A DNA stretch of 64,000 nt from CBDFGN01 sp965247065 (GCA_965247065.1 CBDFGN010000005.1:372001-436000), one strand, 5' to 3'; positions 9,495 to 19,404 are shown, numbered from the stretch's first letter. Program-made: numbers and translations. Notes: a model not told the origin generated them from the sequence alone.

Positions 9495-11149
9495 TTACAA
9501 CTTATGGCCAAAGAACTCCCCTGAAACGGTCTGGCTGTTTGGTATGTTATTAATGTTAAGCTGTATGATATCGCTGGCATTTAGCTTGTACATAAAGGCA
9601 CCTTGAAAGTTGATGTCACCGGGTGGAAAGGAAGCAGGGCTCGCGGGTACTCCCTTGGGGACCCCACTGATAACGATTTCGAGAGGGGTATAATCCCCAT
9701 TTATGCCTTGAACAAAAAACATAAAAACCCCATCTACGGGGACCACATAATCATTACCGCTTAAAGCCATTTGGTCATCAAAATCCGGTGAGCTCAAATC
9801 GATTAATACATCGTTTTCCGGCGCCCCCGAGGAGTTGGTATACGAGAATTTGACTTTAAATGCGTAATCCAGACTGTTTAGAGCATCCGCGGCGTCTACG
9901 TAGGCCTTGGTTGCCGCATCTTGGGGATCCACAGGATCAGCTAAGTCCGTGATCTGGGACGAACCGGCAGCGCTCCCTTCTGTCAAAACCTCAGCTAGGG
10001 TCTGGTCATCGGTTCCTGAATTGTCAAAAAAACTAAGGTCGACAATGTTGGTTCCTCCCGCGTCGGTTATTTCCAGATCAGTTGTGTTCAACTGAGCCCC
10101 GATGATCAGTTCATTGGCTGCATCCACATCGGGGATCGTAACGTTATTGCCGGACTCGATCGACAGCTGACCAGTTCCAGTATCAAAACTCAGAGTTTGA
10201 TCATCCGGGCCGATTCCACTCAGGGAGCTTAGGTCTACAATTTGAGTTCCTCCTGCGTCGGTAAGCTGTAAGTCAGTTCCGGTCAGTTTAGCATCCACAA
10301 TCAATTCGTTCATGGGATCTGGATCAGAATCATTCAGGTTTTGATTGTCAACGTAACTTTTGGTCGCAGCATCCTGGGCATTTGACGGATCGGCAAGATC
10401 TGTGATGGATGCCCCCCCGGCACTATTGTCCTCTGTAAGGACCTCTGTTAGGGTTGGACGACTCCGTTTAAATCAACCTCATGGTCGATGCCAGCTTCAG
10501 TGATCTTCAGGATATTTCCGGATCCCACGGCAATACCAGAGATCGTTTCATTGGCTGGATCAGGGTCAGCATCATTTACGCTATCGCTTCCGATAAGGTT
10601 AAATGAGGGGTACTGTCCCTCGATCTCAATGGATCCTTCAGCGGTGAGTGAGATCAATTTATCTGGTGCGGTGTTGATCACGGTATTGTTTTGAATCTCA
10701 AGGCCTTCCCCGGCGGTAATGTTTTGCGAAGCGTGGGCTGCAAAATAGGCAAATGGAACACTTAAGAGCTGTTGCGCGCCAATCAACTGAAAGTTGCTGC
10801 CCCCTTTTGAGTCCATTTCAACTTGGAGCCACTTATTGGTATTGGACCAGTCGATACTTTCGAAAATTCCAAACTGTGAACTTCCCTGGCCTATCACAAG
10901 ATTAAACAGCCCAAACTGGTTGGTAGCCAGATCGTGGTTCTCACTGTACTCAATAGGTCCAATTGACGACCCATTCATTATGCTTATCCGGATGCTAATG
11001 GCCTGGCTTGCTCTCGGATTTCCGCTCAAATCGCGGGCAACTCCCTGGTAGTTTATCCCTGGAATGACTTGGGCATACGCGCTCGCCCATACGCATAGAG
11101 ACGCTGCTACGCTTAGCCATTGCCATTTTCTTCCTGTAAGGTTTAGCAT
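9495..11149 (-). pseudogene. secreted repeat protein with DAATKAYVD modules, frameshifted
   Basis: One gene split into two frames. The 5' part (11149-10448) encodes a signal peptide (SVAASLCVWASAYA), then IPGINYQGVARD and INISIRIS-like strands typical of Bacteroidota surface proteins. It hits TAA right after CAACCC at about 10455. Adding one base there restores QTLTEVLTEDNSAG, which continues in frame to MNELIVDAKLTGTD and the rest. Modules with the pattern PxNELIVxAxLxxTDLxxTDAGG, DDQTL and DLADPxxxQDAATKxYVD recur two to three times; such YVD segments resemble tail-fibre or collagen-like stalks. Reconstructed length is about 551 residues. The gene follows the sorting-domain protein after 6 bp. 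The frameshift may be real or a homopolymer (AAA to AA) error. Confidence 0.75.
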
Positions 11150-11155
11150 TCAGGG

Positions 11156-11653
11156 TCAGGGTGATTTGGCCCGGTTTATTTTGAACGATCCCAGCCGGAC
11201 CCCATCCTCGGCAAGCGCCTGAACGATGTAAATGCCCACTGGTAGGACCCGCAGGTCCACCTTCCGGCTTGCTATTTCCTTTTTAACCAGCTCTTTGCCG
11301 TGGAGATCATAGACGACTACGCTATGAAGCGGTTTGTCGCAATTCTGGATTTCAATAGTAATGATGTCCAGGTAAGGGTTTGGGAACACCAGGAATTCAA
11401 CATTCGAACATCGACTGAATAGCTCCGGTTGAAGGAACCCCTGCGTAATTATCGCTGAAGACCCGGCAATAGTAGTAATAGCGGGTTCACCAACCGAGTG
11501 GGAGAGTGATAGCCCGTCCATATTAGTATTGAAGCCGGCATTGTTGGTTACATCGGGCTCTATAGTCTGAGCTCTCAATGGTGCTAACACCATGAGAGCA
11601 TTACCAATTACGATGATAATTGCCAGAAGGGGTAGGACCTTCTTGAACATCAT
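11156..11653 (-). CDS. short secreted protein with T9SS C-terminal sorting domain
   Basis: 165 residues: a long hydrophobic signal peptide (about 1-28), a short region containing GLSLSHSVGEPAITTI and TQGFLQPE, then a type A T9SS sorting domain starting at FLVFPNPY (about 87) with the usual VVVYDLHGKEL, LPVGIYIVQ pattern to the end. Almost nothing lies between signal and sorting domain, so it may be an adaptor or marker protein rather than an enzyme. The pairing with a following multi-module secreted protein 6 bp downstream is a recurring arrangement in Bacteroidota and suggests cotranscription. Confidence 0.8.
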   Translation of the reverse strand: MMFKKVLPLLAIIIVIGNALMVLAPLRAQTIEPDVTNNAGFNTNMDGLSLSHSVGEPAITTIAGSSAIITQGFLQPELFSRCSNVEFLVFPNPYLDIITIEIQNCDKPLHSVVVYDLHGKELVKKEIASRKVDLRVLPVGIYIVQALAEDGVRLGSFKINRAKSP

Positions 11654-11896
11654 GTATCTGCTGTTTAAACCTTTACTACTTGATGATTTATATAAGCTGG
11701 TGATAAGCCGCCAATTATACGGAAAAAATCCTATTATTTAAAATCGACCGAAGTCAGCTTGCTGGCGGTTGTGAAAAACATTTCTAATCGGGGAGAAAAC
11801 TTCCCTGGGCTGCTGGGTCATTCCACGGATTATGGGAAGCTCAGATCACAGATTTGGCCGGAGCCAGTCAGTCCGGATCGGACTAACCAAAGATGC
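11654..11896. other. intergenic region, nothing recognised
   Basis: About 240 bp between two minus-strand genes. It must hold the promoter of the sorting-domain protein pair. An AT-rich stretch at 11680-11740 is visible, but no consensus TAnnTTTG box was found. Confidence 0.3.
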
Positions 11897-12448
11897 TTAT
11901 AACTTTCTTATTGTATCGCCCAAGTTTACCTGGCTATCCTTGACAATTCTGGCATATACGCCTCTTAAGTGCGTCGTTTTGCCCTGTTTACTATTGACGA
12001 ACAATACCGCGTCCTTGCCGTAACGGTTCATAAATTTCGCGCAGCCATTATGAAGTACATTGGTCACTTCCAACTCGGCCTCCCCAATTCCGAGTCTTTG
12101 TCCAGGTGGAAGGTTACGGGTGCCCAGGTCCATGTCTATGATGAGATTATCACCAGCCAAGGGCCACCGCTCTTTAGGTCCGGCGATTGCACTTAAAGCA
12201 CGGCTGTTCATAATGGCTATTTGGACATTCGGATGAGGGGATCCATTGGCAAGGCTTTTCCAGGAACCCTCGGTCCAGCGATCGCCCTCTGCCCCGTTTC
12301 CGACAGTTAGTTGGCAAGAGTTTATTACTTGCCGGGTATTCTTAGCTGGTCGAATTACGATCATTTCCAATGTGCCCTGATCCTGAGGGCTATTCAGAAT
12401 GTTATCGAGACTGTTCTCCAATTGTTGGGTGGTAAGTATGTCAGGCAT
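11897..12448 (-). CDS. MOSC domain protein
   Basis: About 183 residues from ATG 12448 (MPDILTTQQLE); an upstream ATG at 12484 would add twelve residues that family members lack. It shows the MOSC beta-barrel pattern: LEMIVIRP, VGNGAEGDRW, NLIIDMDL, and the conserved VLHNGCAKFMNRYGKDA with the Cys that in related proteins handles sulfur or molybdenum cofactor. The standalone form is of unknown substrate. The 3' end is followed by about 240 bp without a gene. Confidence 0.75.
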   Translation of the reverse strand: MPDILTTQQLENSLDNILNSPQDQGTLEMIVIRPAKNTRQVINSCQLTVGNGAEGDRWTEGSWKSLANGSPHPNVQIAIMNSRALSAIAGPKERWPLAGDNLIIDMDLGTRNLPPGQRLGIGEAELEVTNVLHNGCAKFMNRYGKDAVLFVNSKQGKTTHLRGVYARIVKDSQVNLGDTIRKL

Positions 12449-12697
12449 GTAAAATTGAACGTCCTTCCCCGCACAAAGATGCAATTAGACACAGAAGTAC
12501 CTACACACCTGGACTTGATGGGGGCCGTTTGTTATCTTAGCTGCCCCGAATGCGATTCAAGCTGGATGGAGATCTTCGCCGGGTCCCAGTAATCGGGACA
12601 ACTATCATACCTGCCCCTGAAATCAAATTCGCTACATTTTCGGAGATTTTGGAATTCCAAACCGAGAGTTTTTCTTTCCCTGTTTGGATATATATTG

Positions 12698-12992
12698 ATG
12701 AGAGCCTTGCCCTATACGTACCAGGATACAGCTGTCCCTGTGGGAACGATTGTCAGATTTACCATCAGTGCCCGGAGGTGGTAACTGGTCCCTCGCAAAG
12801 AGGGATCGCAAATGGGAGCTGATCACTTGAGGAGATGAAACCAGTGATGTCCAGGCTACTTTGGACTATGATACCGCTGGGAAATTGTTTTTCAAAGCAA
12901 TAAGCTACGGGAGAGACGCCGAACCAAAACTAATTCTGAAAGGCGAAAGAGGCTCGGGAAAAATTCTGGATATGGTGTCAGTTATGGCCTGA
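12698..12992 (+). pseudogene. C-terminal remnant of an unrecognised gene
   Basis: Coding-like text is spread over two frames: MRALPYTYQDTAVPVGTIV and RFTISARRW from 12698, then after a frameshift KWELIT, an in-frame TGA, and GDETSDVQATLDYD, AGKLFFKAISYGRDAEPK and LILKGERGSGKILD to TGA 12990-12992. The pattern suggests the end of a beta-rich secreted or hydrolase protein. I cannot name the family. It overlaps the end of the convergent potassium-channel gene by about 15 bp. Confidence 0.45.
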
Positions 12993-13709
12993 CCCTTTTT
13001 CCTTTGCTCGATCTTGCTGATCCTTTTCCCGTGCCAGGGCTGCGGCAATTAAACCCGTGGGAATTGCCATTACCGCTAATCCGATTAACAAGATGAAAAA
13101 CGTAAAAACGCGTCCGCCAATAGTAATGGGATAAATGTCCCCATATCCAACCGTTGTCAAGGTCACTACTGCCCACCAAAGGCTGTCAAAAACTGAAGCA
13201 AACGCGTCCGGTTGAGCCGGATTCTCAAAATGATAGATCCCTACAGCCGTAAAAAACAAAAGCATTATAATGACCGTAAAGAACAAGACAATCTCCTCTT
13301 TTACCAGCGAGAATGCCCGATTCAATCTTCCAAGAGCTTTTCCATAGCGCAACAGCTTAAGTACCCGGATCAGGCGCAGAGGTCGGAATGCACGGGCTGA
13401 TCTCAGGTCAACCCCCGAGGCTATGTAAAAAGGCAGGATTGCCAACAGATCCATCAGCCCATGGAAACTGAATATAAAGGCCAATTTTAGATCGGCGACG
13501 TAAAGCCGGAGCAAGTATTCTATGGTGAATACTCCAATTGTGAAATACTCGATATAGCTCAGGAGCGCAAGAGAATTATCACTTAGGTCGGGCAGCGTGT
13601 CAATTGAAAAGGTAACCAGAGAAAGGATAATTAAGAACTGTATGAAGAAATCAAAGAACCGACCATGTGGAGTGTCTTGATCCTCAACTATTTGCTTAAG
13701 AGTGGGCAT
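12978..13709 (-). CDS. voltage-gated-type potassium channel
   Basis: 243-residue six-helix ion channel of the inner membrane. The K+ selectivity filter TVGYGD is at 186-191, between helices S5 and S6. An S4-like segment carries regularly spaced Arg/Lys at 104-121 (RAFRPLRLIRVLKLLR), so voltage sensing is plausible. There is no C-terminal RCK domain; the tail is short, charged and ends GSGHN. Length and topology match the bacterial Kv-like ion transporter family. It is probably monocistronic. Confidence 0.9.
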   Translation of the reverse strand: MPTLKQIVEDQDTPHGRFFDFFIQFLIILSLVTFSIDTLPDLSDNSLALLSYIEYFTIGVFTIEYLLRLYVADLKLAFIFSFHGLMDLLAILPFYIASGVDLRSARAFRPLRLIRVLKLLRYGKALGRLNRAFSLVKEEIVLFFTVIIMLLFFTAVGIYHFENPAQPDAFASVFDSLWWAVVTLTTVGYGDIYPITIGGRVFTFFILLIGLAVMAIPTGLIAAALAREKDQQDRAKEKGSGHN

Positions 13710-13838
13710 ACCAGAAGCAATTTAGAGCTGAAAGTCCAAAGTCCAAAGTCGAAGTCTTTCGTAACAGGTCAGAAATGCATGCAGATTCCTCTTTCGCCCT
13801 GGTGATGGCCTAAGAGGTTTGGCCAGGACTAATTCCAA

Positions 13839-14246
13839 TTAGCCAAAATACGGGGAAAACAGGTCCCGAAAAAACTGGGGTGGCCTGGCAGGTTTGTTGG
13901 TTTCCTTGTTCAGAAAAACCAATATTGTTTCGGCCCGGTTTATAACATCCCCTTTTAGATTAATTATTTCATAATTGAAAAAGAGCCGGACCGAAGGGGG
14001 TTTGGATACACTTGCCTTGACCGTAAGCAATTCGTCGTATTTCGCCGGTTGGAGATATTGAATGTGGTTTTCCAGAACAGGAAGAATGAATCCAGCCCCT
14101 TCTAGCTGTCGATATGAATAACCCAGTGCCCTAAGACTTTCTACACGAGCGACCTCATAATAGGTAAAATAATGTCCGTAATAAACAAAGCCCATTTGAT
14201 CGGTTTCGGAGTAACGCACTCGAATTTGTGTATTGAAAGTGTACAT
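13839..14246 (-). CDS. acyl-CoA thioesterase, YbgC/4HBT family
   Basis: 135-residue hot-dog-fold protein. The motif YSETDQMGFVYYGHYFTYYE carries the catalytic Asp/Glu-bearing loop of the 4-hydroxybenzoyl-CoA thioesterase family (D at 16, followed by G-V-Y-x-x-Y). It probably hydrolyses short or branched acyl-CoA in the cytoplasm. It lies about 90 bp downstream of mltG on the same strand, which suggests an operon. The gap contains GTCAGAAGT-like degenerate repeats. Confidence 0.85.
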   Translation of the reverse strand: MYTFNTQIRVRYSETDQMGFVYYGHYFTYYEVARVESLRALGYSYRQLEGAGFILPVLENHIQYLQPAKYDELLTVKASVSKPPSVRLFFNYEIINLKGDVINRAETILVFLNKETNKPARPPQFFRDLFSPYFG

Positions 14247-14333
14247 AACCAGTCAGAAGTTAGAGTCGGCAGTTGTCAGCGGGGTCAGAAATCAGAAGTG
14301 CGGGTTAGATGTAATGCCTTTTGATCTCGAATG

Positions 14334-15368
14334 TTAACGATACAATCTAGCTCGGTTCAAGGCATTTTGCCACCTTCTTGCATTTTCATTATGAACCTTA
14401 AGGTTGGTTGCGAAATTATGATACCCGGAAAAATCTTCCCTGGCGCAGAAGTAGATGTATTCGTGCACTTCCCGGTTCAAAACGGCATCAATGGCCGTAA
14501 TCGAGGGTAGATTAATGGGTCCCGGCGGTAGTCCGCGATACCGGTAGGTGTTATAAGGGGAATCGATTTCCTTGTGCTTATTTAAAACCCGTTTGATTGA
14601 AAAATCTCCTACGGCATAGATAAGCGTTGGGTCTGCCTGCAGCGCAATCCTCCGTCTAAGCCGATTCACGTATACCCCGGCGATTGTTTTTATCTCCTCG
14701 TCATGCTTGGTTTCAGCCATTACTATGGACGCCAGGATAGAAACTTCCGCCAGGGATAGGCCCAGTTTCTGAGCTTTTGCTTTTCTGGTGTCATCCCAGA
14801 AGCTCAGATATTCATCGTGCATACGATCCACAAGTTCTGTTGCCGTTATGGTCCAATAAACCTCATAAGTATTTGGAATGAACATGGTCATGAATGTCTC
14901 CAGAGTTAAGCCATACCGGTCCGCGACGATAGAGTCTTTTAGAAGAGTTTCAAATTCCAGGCTATCAGCCGAGACGCTGTGACATATTTTTTCAGCAAGC
15001 TCGATTTTCGAGCGAATATTGTTAAATGTGATCCTTAGAGGGGACTGACGGCCTGACCATAATAGAAGGATGGCTTCCCGATTGGACATATCCTTTTTTA
15101 ACTGGTATCGTCCAGGCTTAATCTGGTGGTCATAATCGTATAATTTGGCCAAAAAGCTAAAGGCTACCAAGTCATGGACATAACCGCTATCGTATAGGTT
15201 GTTCTGAACTGATTTAAAACTCGCGTCAGCCGGAATTGTAAAGAACCTATCGTCCTGTTGTACTAAGATATTGGGTGAATTGAAAAGCTGATAAACATAA
15301 AACGATATGGTCGTTAGCAAGAAAGATCCAACTACAATCACCAGCCCAACGGTTTTCCACCTTTTCAT
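14334..15368 (-). CDS. mltG: endolytic transglycosylase MltG
   Basis: 344 residues, one N-terminal membrane helix (about 6-28), a LysM-like region, then the YceG/MltG catalytic domain. The catalytic Glu is visible as E219 in ILASIVMAETKHDEE, followed by IAGVYVNRLRR and LQADPTLIYAVG, all family signatures. MltG cuts nascent glycan strands in the periplasm and sets their length. It starts about 100 bp from the divergent tsaC/sua5 gene. Confidence 0.95.
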   Translation of the reverse strand: MKRWKTVGLVIVVGSFLLTTISFYVYQLFNSPNILVQQDDRFFTIPADASFKSVQNNLYDSGYVHDLVAFSFLAKLYDYDHQIKPGRYQLKKDMSNREAILLLWSGRQSPLRITFNNIRSKIELAEKICHSVSADSLEFETLLKDSIVADRYGLTLETFMTMFIPNTYEVYWTITATELVDRMHDEYLSFWDDTRKAKAQKLGLSLAEVSILASIVMAETKHDEEIKTIAGVYVNRLRRRIALQADPTLIYAVGDFSIKRVLNKHKEIDSPYNTYRYRGLPPGPINLPSITAIDAVLNREVHEYIYFCAREDFSGYHNFATNLKVHNENARRWQNALNRARLYR

Positions 15369-15468
15369 ATAGCGTCCAAAAATAGTAATTTACCCCCTTA
15401 GACCAAGTTTGAACATTCCATGAATGAAAGAATTTTGACTTTCATCCTACCTGATTCTCAAAATCACC

Positions 15469-16089
15469 ATGACCGAATTGCTTAGGATCAACGCTATAAA
15501 TCCTGAAATCCGGAAAATTAACCGAATTGTAATCACCCTGAGGAATGGAGGAATCATAATATATCCTACCGATACCGTATACGGAATCGGTAGCGATCTT
15601 AGACAAAACAAAGGTATCGAAGGAATTTATCGAATCAAGAAAATAAAGGCCAAACACCACAATTTGGCCATAATCTGTCAAAACCTCAGCCAGGTAAGTG
15701 AATACACCAGGCCCATTGAAAACTCCACATTTAAGATCCTCAAAAAAGCTCTGCCGGGGCCTTATACGTTTATTCTAAAAGCTGGGGGCCGCATTCCAAG
15801 GTATCTTCGAAATAACAAAAAGACTATAGGGATCCGTATTCCGGACCACATTGTGCCTACTGCCATTGTGGCATCCCTTGGAAATCCAATTATCACTACC
15901 TCCTTGAAAGACGCAGATGAGATCCTCCAGTATACTACAGATCCGGTTGATATTTATGAGAATTTCAAGCACCAGGTGGATATTGTCGTTGATGGTGGTG
16001 TAGGCCACAATGTTCCCTCCACGGTTGTGGATATGACCATAAGTCCTCCTGAAGTAGAGCGTTATGGAAGGGGGGAGGTGTTTTGGTAG
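15469..16089 (+). CDS. threonylcarbamoyl-AMP synthase (Sua5/YciO/TsaC family)
   Basis: 206 residues of a single YrdC domain. Motifs are GGIIIYPTDTVYGIG near 26-40, RIKKIKAKHHNLAIIC and LPGPYTFILKA with the later IGIRIPDH, which together form the ATP/threonine/bicarbonate site. The enzyme makes threonylcarbamoyl-AMP for tRNA t6A37 synthesis. The second Sua5 domain is absent. The last bases overlap the start of the WbqC gene by 7 bp, so translation is coupled. Confidence 0.9.
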   Translation: MTELLRINAINPEIRKINRIVITLRNGGIIIYPTDTVYGIGSDLRQNKGIEGIYRIKKIKAKHHNLAIICQNLSQVSEYTRPIENSTFKILKKALPGPYTFILKAGGRIPRYLRNNKKTIGIRIPDHIVPTAIVASLGNPIITTSLKDADEILQYTTDPVDIYENFKHQVDIVVDGGVGHNVPSTVVDMTISPPEVERYGRGEVFW

Positions 16090-16745
16090 AACCACAATCA
16101 AGTTCTCCAGGCACCATCATCATAGAACTTCACTACCTTCCCTGCATTGAGTTTTTTACTTACATACTTCAATTCGACAAAGTGATCATAGAGGCGCAGG
16201 AAAACTATCAGAAGCAGAGCTATCGGAACCGTTGCAGGATTCAAGCTCCGAATAAGATATTAGAACTTTCGGTTCCAGTGTTGAAGCCTGGGGGAAAGAC
16301 GAAAATCAAGGAGACCCAGGTCGATAGCAGCCACAATTGGGCTCGAAACCATTGGCGAAGCTTGACCTCCTCTTACGGCAAGGCCCCGTTTTTTGAGTTT
16401 TTCGCCCCTGAATTCTATGCAATACTATCCAAACCCAATCCACATCTGTTTGACCTGAATCTTCAGCTGTTGAAAACAATTTTAGGGATCTTGGGAGTTG
16501 AAAAGCAAATCGAGTTATCTGACTCCTACGAAAGGCATACATTTCAGGGAGTTTTTGATGCTCGGAACCTTATTCACCCCCGCTGGGACTACCATCAAAA
16601 TGGCTATTACCAGCCAATAACCTATCCCCAAATCTTTGGCAACAAATTTGCACCCAATCTGAGTATTATTGATTTGATCTTTTGTGAAGGGACCCATGCC
16701 CGGGATGTGGTTCAGGGTTCCATCAGAAACCAAATAGCATTCTGA
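16083..16745 (+). CDS. WbqC family protein
   Basis: 220 residues, TTG start overlapping the stop of the upstream synthase gene by 7 bp. The pattern HYLPCIEFFTYILQFDKVII, YQKQSYRNRCRI, LSVPVLKPGGKTKIKE and SLTSSYGKAPFFEFF is characteristic of WbqC-like proteins, found in polysaccharide clusters and in a conserved Bacteroidota housekeeping block. Biochemical role is unclear; a sugar-nucleotide or aminosugar modification function is suspected. An odd point is its second codon context, EPQSSSPGTIII, which is longer than typical. Confidence 0.85.
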   Translation: MVEPQSSSPGTIIIELHYLPCIEFFTYILQFDKVIIEAQENYQKQSYRNRCRIQAPNKILELSVPVLKPGGKTKIKETQVDSSHNWARNHWRSLTSSYGKAPFFEFFAPEFYAILSKPNPHLFDLNLQLLKTILGILGVEKQIELSDSYERHTFQGVFDARNLIHPRWDYHQNGYYQPITYPQIFGNKFAPNLSIIDLIFCEGTHARDVVQGSIRNQIAF

Positions 16746-16785
16746 ACAAATGGATGGAGCATCCGTTCTAATACTTATTTGAAAT

Positions 16786-16793
16786 TATATTTG
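16786..16793 (+). promoter_or_regulatory. possible Bacteroidota -7 box upstream of clpC
   Basis: TATATTTG matches the TAnnTTTG consensus, 65 bp upstream of the clpC ATG in an AT-rich gap. A good TTG -33 element at the right distance is not obvious, so this is a weak candidate. Confidence 0.3.
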
Positions 16794-16857
16794 AATCCTT
16801 TGGTTTATTAATTTGAATTAATAATTTACATTTACGGGTGTTGTAGTGAGCGTTTAG

Positions 16858-19404
16858 ATGGAAGCAAAGTTTTCAAACAGAGTAAAGGAAGTCATCTCCC
16901 TAAGTAGGGAGGAAGCGCTCCGTTTGGGTCATGGTTATATTGGCACCGAACATTTTCTATTGGGGATGATTCGGGAAGGGGAAGGGGTCGCCGTTAGCCT
17001 TCTGAAGAAGCTTGGCGTGTCTTTGGATGAGCTTCGAATTTCGGTGGAGGAATCCACCAAGGGAACTGCCACCAGTAATGTTAAGAATTTAGCGAATATT
17101 CCACTCACCCGGCAGTCGGAGAAGGTACTCAAGATAACCTATCTTGAGGCCAAGATCTTTAAGAGTCAGTTGATTGGAACGGAGCACCTGCTCTTGTCAA
17201 TTTTACGCGACGAGGACAACATTGCAACTCAGATTATGAACAAATTCGACATAAACTATGACGTAGTAAAAGAACTTCTTGAATACCAAACCGAGAACCC
17301 GGTTGCTTCATCGGATACGGATGAGGGCGACGAGGATAGCTCCCGCATATTCGGCGGGTCCTCCGGAGGAGGTGGGCGTGAAGGCTCGTCCAAATCTACG
17401 GAAAAATCGAGGACCCCGGTATTGGATAATTTTGGAAGGGATCTCACCAAGTTGGCTGAGGACGATAAACTAGATCCAATTGTTGGTCGGGAAAAGGAAA
17501 TCGAAAGAGTGGCTCAAATTTTAAGCCGTCGAAAGAAGAACAATCCTATCCTAATTGGCGAACCGGGTGTGGGCAAAACCGCAATCGCTGAAGGGTTGGC
17601 CCTTCGAATTGTACAGAAAAAAGTAAGCCGGGTTCTTTTCGGTAAGAGGGTAGTTACTCTGGACTTGGCCTCCTTGGTAGCCGGGACCAAATACCGGGGC
17701 CAATTCGAGGAACGGATGAAGGCCGTGATGAACGAGATTGAGAAATCTCCCGACGTCATCTTATTTATTGATGAGTTGCATACGATCGTAGGTGCTGGTG
17801 GCGCGTCCGGGTCGCTGGATGCCTCGAATATGTTCAAGCCAGCCCTGGCAAGAGGTGAAATACAGTGCATTGGAGCAACCACTCTGGACGAATATCGTCA
17901 GTACATTGAAAAGGATGGGGCTTTGGCCCGGCGCTTCCAAGTTGTGATGGTAGATGCGACCACTCCCGAAGAAACCATCCAGATTCTCGATAATATCAAG
18001 GAGCGCTACGAGGATCATCACAATGTGAATTACACCGAAGAGGCGGTGAGTTCCTGTGTTAAACTTTCCGACCGGTATATAAGCGATCGATTTCTACCGG
18101 ATAAGGCGATTGATGTATTGGACGAGGCCGGTGCGAGAGTCCACATAAATAACATCCACGTTCCGGACGAGATTGTCAAATTGGAGGACGCAATTGAGGA
18201 TATAAAAAAGGAAAAGAACCGGGTGGTCAAGAGTCAAAAATATGAAGAGGCTGCTCAGTTGAGAGATAAAGAAAAGAAGCATCTTGAAATGCTAGATACG
18301 GCCAAGTCCAAATGGGAGGAGGAAAACCGGTCTAAGCGCTACACGGTCAGCGAGGAAAATGTGGCGGAGGTCGTTGCCATGATGACCGGCATACCCACCA
18401 ACCGGGTAGCCCAAAATGAGGGTTCCAAGCTCCTGGGTATGAATGATGAACTAATGAGCCGAATCATCGGGCAGGAGGAGGCTATTAAGAAATTGACCAA
18501 GGCAATCCAAAGGACCAGGGTTGGCCTGAAGGATCCCAGAAAGCCGATTGGGTCATTTGTGTTTTTAGGTCCCACCGGGGTCGGCAAGACCGAGATGGCA
18601 AAGGTGCTGGCTACCTATTTGTTCGACAAGGAGGACGCCCTAGTCAGGGTCGATATGAGCGAGTATATGGAGAAATTTTCCGTGTCGCGATTGGTTGGAG
18701 CCCCTCCAGGCTATGTTGGCTATGAAGAGGGTGGGCAACTTACCGAAAAAGTGCGTCGAAAGCCCTATAGTGTAATTCTCCTGGATGAAATCGAAAAAGC
18801 GCATCCCGACATCTTCAATATCCTGCTTCAGGTTTTGGACGACGGGATACTTACCGATGGCCTGGGCCGTCGGGTCGATTTCAGAAACACAATCCTAATC
18901 ATGACCTCCAACATCGGGGCCAGGGATCTCAAGGATTTTGGAGCCGGCGTCGGTTTTGCCACCCAGTCGCGCAATGACAATATGGATGACCTAATGAAAT
19001 CAACTATCCAAAGCGCGCTGAAGAAGACTTTTAGCCCAGAATTCCTTAATAGGTTGGACAATGTGATAATCTTTAATTCACTTGCCCGGGAGCACATCCA
19101 CGAGATTATTGATCTTTCACTGGAAAAGCTGTTTGACCGTATTCACAACCTTGGATATAAAGTTGAACTTACTGAAAAGGCGAAGGATTTTCTTTCCGAA
19201 AAGGGGTATGATCCTCAATATGGAGCACGTCCTCTTAATCGGGCTATCCAAAAGTATCTTGAAGATGCTGTGGCGGAGGAAATTCTGAAAGGTGAATTGA
19301 CAGATGGAGACATTATTATCGCTGATTACGACGGAAAGGGTGAGGAGCTAAAGATCAAGGTGAAAAGGAAGAAGCAAAAGGTAGGTAAAAAAGAAGGGAA
19401 GTAA
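16858..19404 (+). CDS. clpC: ATP-dependent Clp protease ATP-binding subunit ClpC
   Basis: 848-residue Hsp100 unfoldase that feeds substrates to ClpP. Two Clp-N repeats (1-140) are followed by an acidic then Gly/Ser-rich linker at about 150-185, which is longer than usual. AAA1 has Walker A GEPGVGKT at 234-241, then a short M-domain with a UVR-like element (KSQKYEEAAQLRDKEK), then AAA2 with GPTGVGKT and ILLDEIEKAHPDI. The short M-domain separates it from ClpB in the same window. The stop codon is embedded in a long inverted repeat. Confidence 0.96.
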   Translation: MEAKFSNRVKEVISLSREEALRLGHGYIGTEHFLLGMIREGEGVAVSLLKKLGVSLDELRISVEESTKGTATSNVKNLANIPLTRQSEKVLKITYLEAKIFKSQLIGTEHLLLSILRDEDNIATQIMNKFDINYDVVKELLEYQTENPVASSDTDEGDEDSSRIFGGSSGGGGREGSSKSTEKSRTPVLDNFGRDLTKLAEDDKLDPIVGREKEIERVAQILSRRKKNNPILIGEPGVGKTAIAEGLALRIVQKKVSRVLFGKRVVTLDLASLVAGTKYRGQFEERMKAVMNEIEKSPDVILFIDELHTIVGAGGASGSLDASNMFKPALARGEIQCIGATTLDEYRQYIEKDGALARRFQVVMVDATTPEETIQILDNIKERYEDHHNVNYTEEAVSSCVKLSDRYISDRFLPDKAIDVLDEAGARVHINNIHVPDEIVKLEDAIEDIKKEKNRVVKSQKYEEAAQLRDKEKKHLEMLDTAKSKWEEENRSKRYTVSEENVAEVVAMMTGIPTNRVAQNEGSKLLGMNDELMSRIIGQEEAIKKLTKAIQRTRVGLKDPRKPIGSFVFLGPTGVGKTEMAKVLATYLFDKEDALVRVDMSEYMEKFSVSRLVGAPPGYVGYEEGGQLTEKVRRKPYSVILLDEIEKAHPDIFNILLQVLDDGILTDGLGRRVDFRNTILIMTSNIGARDLKDFGAGVGFATQSRNDNMDDLMKSTIQSALKKTFSPEFLNRLDNVIIFNSLAREHIHEIIDLSLEKLFDRIHNLGYKVELTEKAKDFLSEKGYDPQYGARPLNRAIQKYLEDAVAEEILKGELTDGDIIIADYDGKGEELKIKVKRKKQKVGKKEGK

